This document shows, piece by piece, positions 5,571-6,017 of a DNA stretch of 6,017 nt; position 1 is the stretch's first letter, and the number at the start of each line of letters is the position of its first letter. Both the position numbers and the translations under genes were made by a program. The notes beneath the pieces were generated by a model that did not search any database, was not told the origin of the DNA, and saw only the letters and a program-made list of their open reading frames with translations. The stretch spans positions 1-6,017 of the forward strand of contig JACCYW010000014.1 of assembly GCA_013696275.1 (NCBI GenBank), in the 5' to 3' direction. The stretch is from Chloroflexota bacterium. GTDB taxonomy: Bacteria; Chloroflexota; Limnocylindria; Limnocylindrales; CSP1-4.

Positions 5571-5995
5571 CCTTCTTCAGCGCGCCGCGGGCAGTCGTCG
5601 TCGATGCCTCGGTCGCGATGCACGTACTTGCCGGGGCACCTGAATGGCATGAGCAGTGGCGAGAGTGGCAAGAGGCCGATGCGATGCTCCTGGCTCCGGC
5701 CCATTTCGGGGTGGAAGTCGCGAACGCGTCACTGCGCGGTGCCCGATTGTCCGCCGCGGATGCGTCCTCTCGTCTCGAGCGACTGTTCAGCGCAGGCGTC
5801 GAGATCACCGACCGCGGGCTGCCCGGCTTGCTGGAGGCCGTCGATCTCGCCGATCGCCATCACCTGACCGTCTACGACGCCCTGTATCTCCAGCTGGCAG
5901 CGGATGTCGATGGTGAGCTTGCCACTCTCGACCGCGCCCTGGCCGACGCCGCCCGCGAAGAAGGGATCAGCCTCAGTCCGGGCTCTGCCGGATAG
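5567..5995 (+). CDS. VapC-like PIN-domain ribonuclease toxin
   Basis: A 142-residue PIN-domain toxin, normally a Mg2+-dependent endoribonuclease that cuts tRNA or rRNA and halts translation when free of antitoxin. The four acidic active-site residues are in expected places: Asp13 (AVVVDASVAMHV), Glu50 (HFGVEVANAS), Asp104 (LTVYDALYLQLA) and Asp122 (ATLDRALADAA). Length is typical of the family and the frame is intact, so the toxin should be active. The start is a TTG whose last two bases overlap the antitoxin's TGA stop. A run of G just upstream is a poor ribosome site, so translation likely depends on ribosomes finishing the antitoxin, which would keep toxin below antitoxin. The RNA target cannot be read from the sequence. 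The 22 bases after the stop show no gene or terminator. Confidence 0.92.
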   Translation: MTFFSAPRAVVVDASVAMHVLAGAPEWHEQWREWQEADAMLLAPAHFGVEVANASLRGARLSAADASSRLERLFSAGVEITDRGLPGLLEAVDLADRHHLTVYDALYLQLAADVDGELATLDRALADAAREEGISLSPGSAG

Positions 5996-6017
5996 ATCGC
6001 TCCGCGAATGGTTCGGT

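Noticed and set aside
5350..5808. 152-codon minus-strand open frame opposite the toxin-antitoxin genes
   Set aside because: It lies antisense to two genes with clear family motifs, and its Arg/Ser/Ala-rich translation has no recognisable domain.

Overview
The window is GC-rich DNA with GC-rich third codon positions. It uses GTG and TTG starts beside ATG, carries secreted proteins with Ala-rich signal peptides, and has a TrmB-type regulator of a kind common in actinomycetes. Together these point to a high-GC actinobacterium. The genus cannot be named from the sequence. Nothing here looks like phage or an insertion sequence.

Layout, left to right. Positions 1-97 hold two copies of a 36-bp GC-rich repeat at a 61-bp period, cut by the window edge. 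Positions 131-4247 hold a leftward two-gene operon. Its first gene (4247 to 1431) encodes a 938-residue secreted protein with a signal peptide, an I9-type propeptide, an eight-repeat beta-propeller and a C-terminal subtilase (S8) domain. Its second gene (1396 to 131), 34 bp downstream, encodes a secreted sedolisin (S53 serine-carboxyl peptidase). A 179-bp divergent intergenic region (4248-4426) carries a perfect 18-bp palindrome between opposing -10-like boxes. To its right, a TrmB-family regulator (4427-5215) reads rightward. A type II toxin-antitoxin pair of Phd/YefM antitoxin and VapC-like PIN toxin (5271-5995) follows on the same strand.

The most notable observation is that the S8 domain has lost all three catalytic residues: Asp to Ala696, His to Tyr725 and Ser to Asp883. 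The reading frame is nevertheless intact over 938 codons. The oxyanion Asn and all four cysteines that form the two disulfides of aqualysin-type subtilases are kept. It therefore looks like a selected pseudoprotease rather than a decaying gene. It is co-transcribed with a sedolisin whose catalytic Glu160/Asp164/Ser340 and oxyanion Asp244 are intact but which lacks the large pro-kumamolisin prodomain usual in that family. A reasonable hypothesis is a secreted pair in which the propeller-bearing dead subtilase binds a target, or assists or restrains the live sedolisin, under the control of the divergent regulator. The toxin-antitoxin module is probably an independent neighbour.
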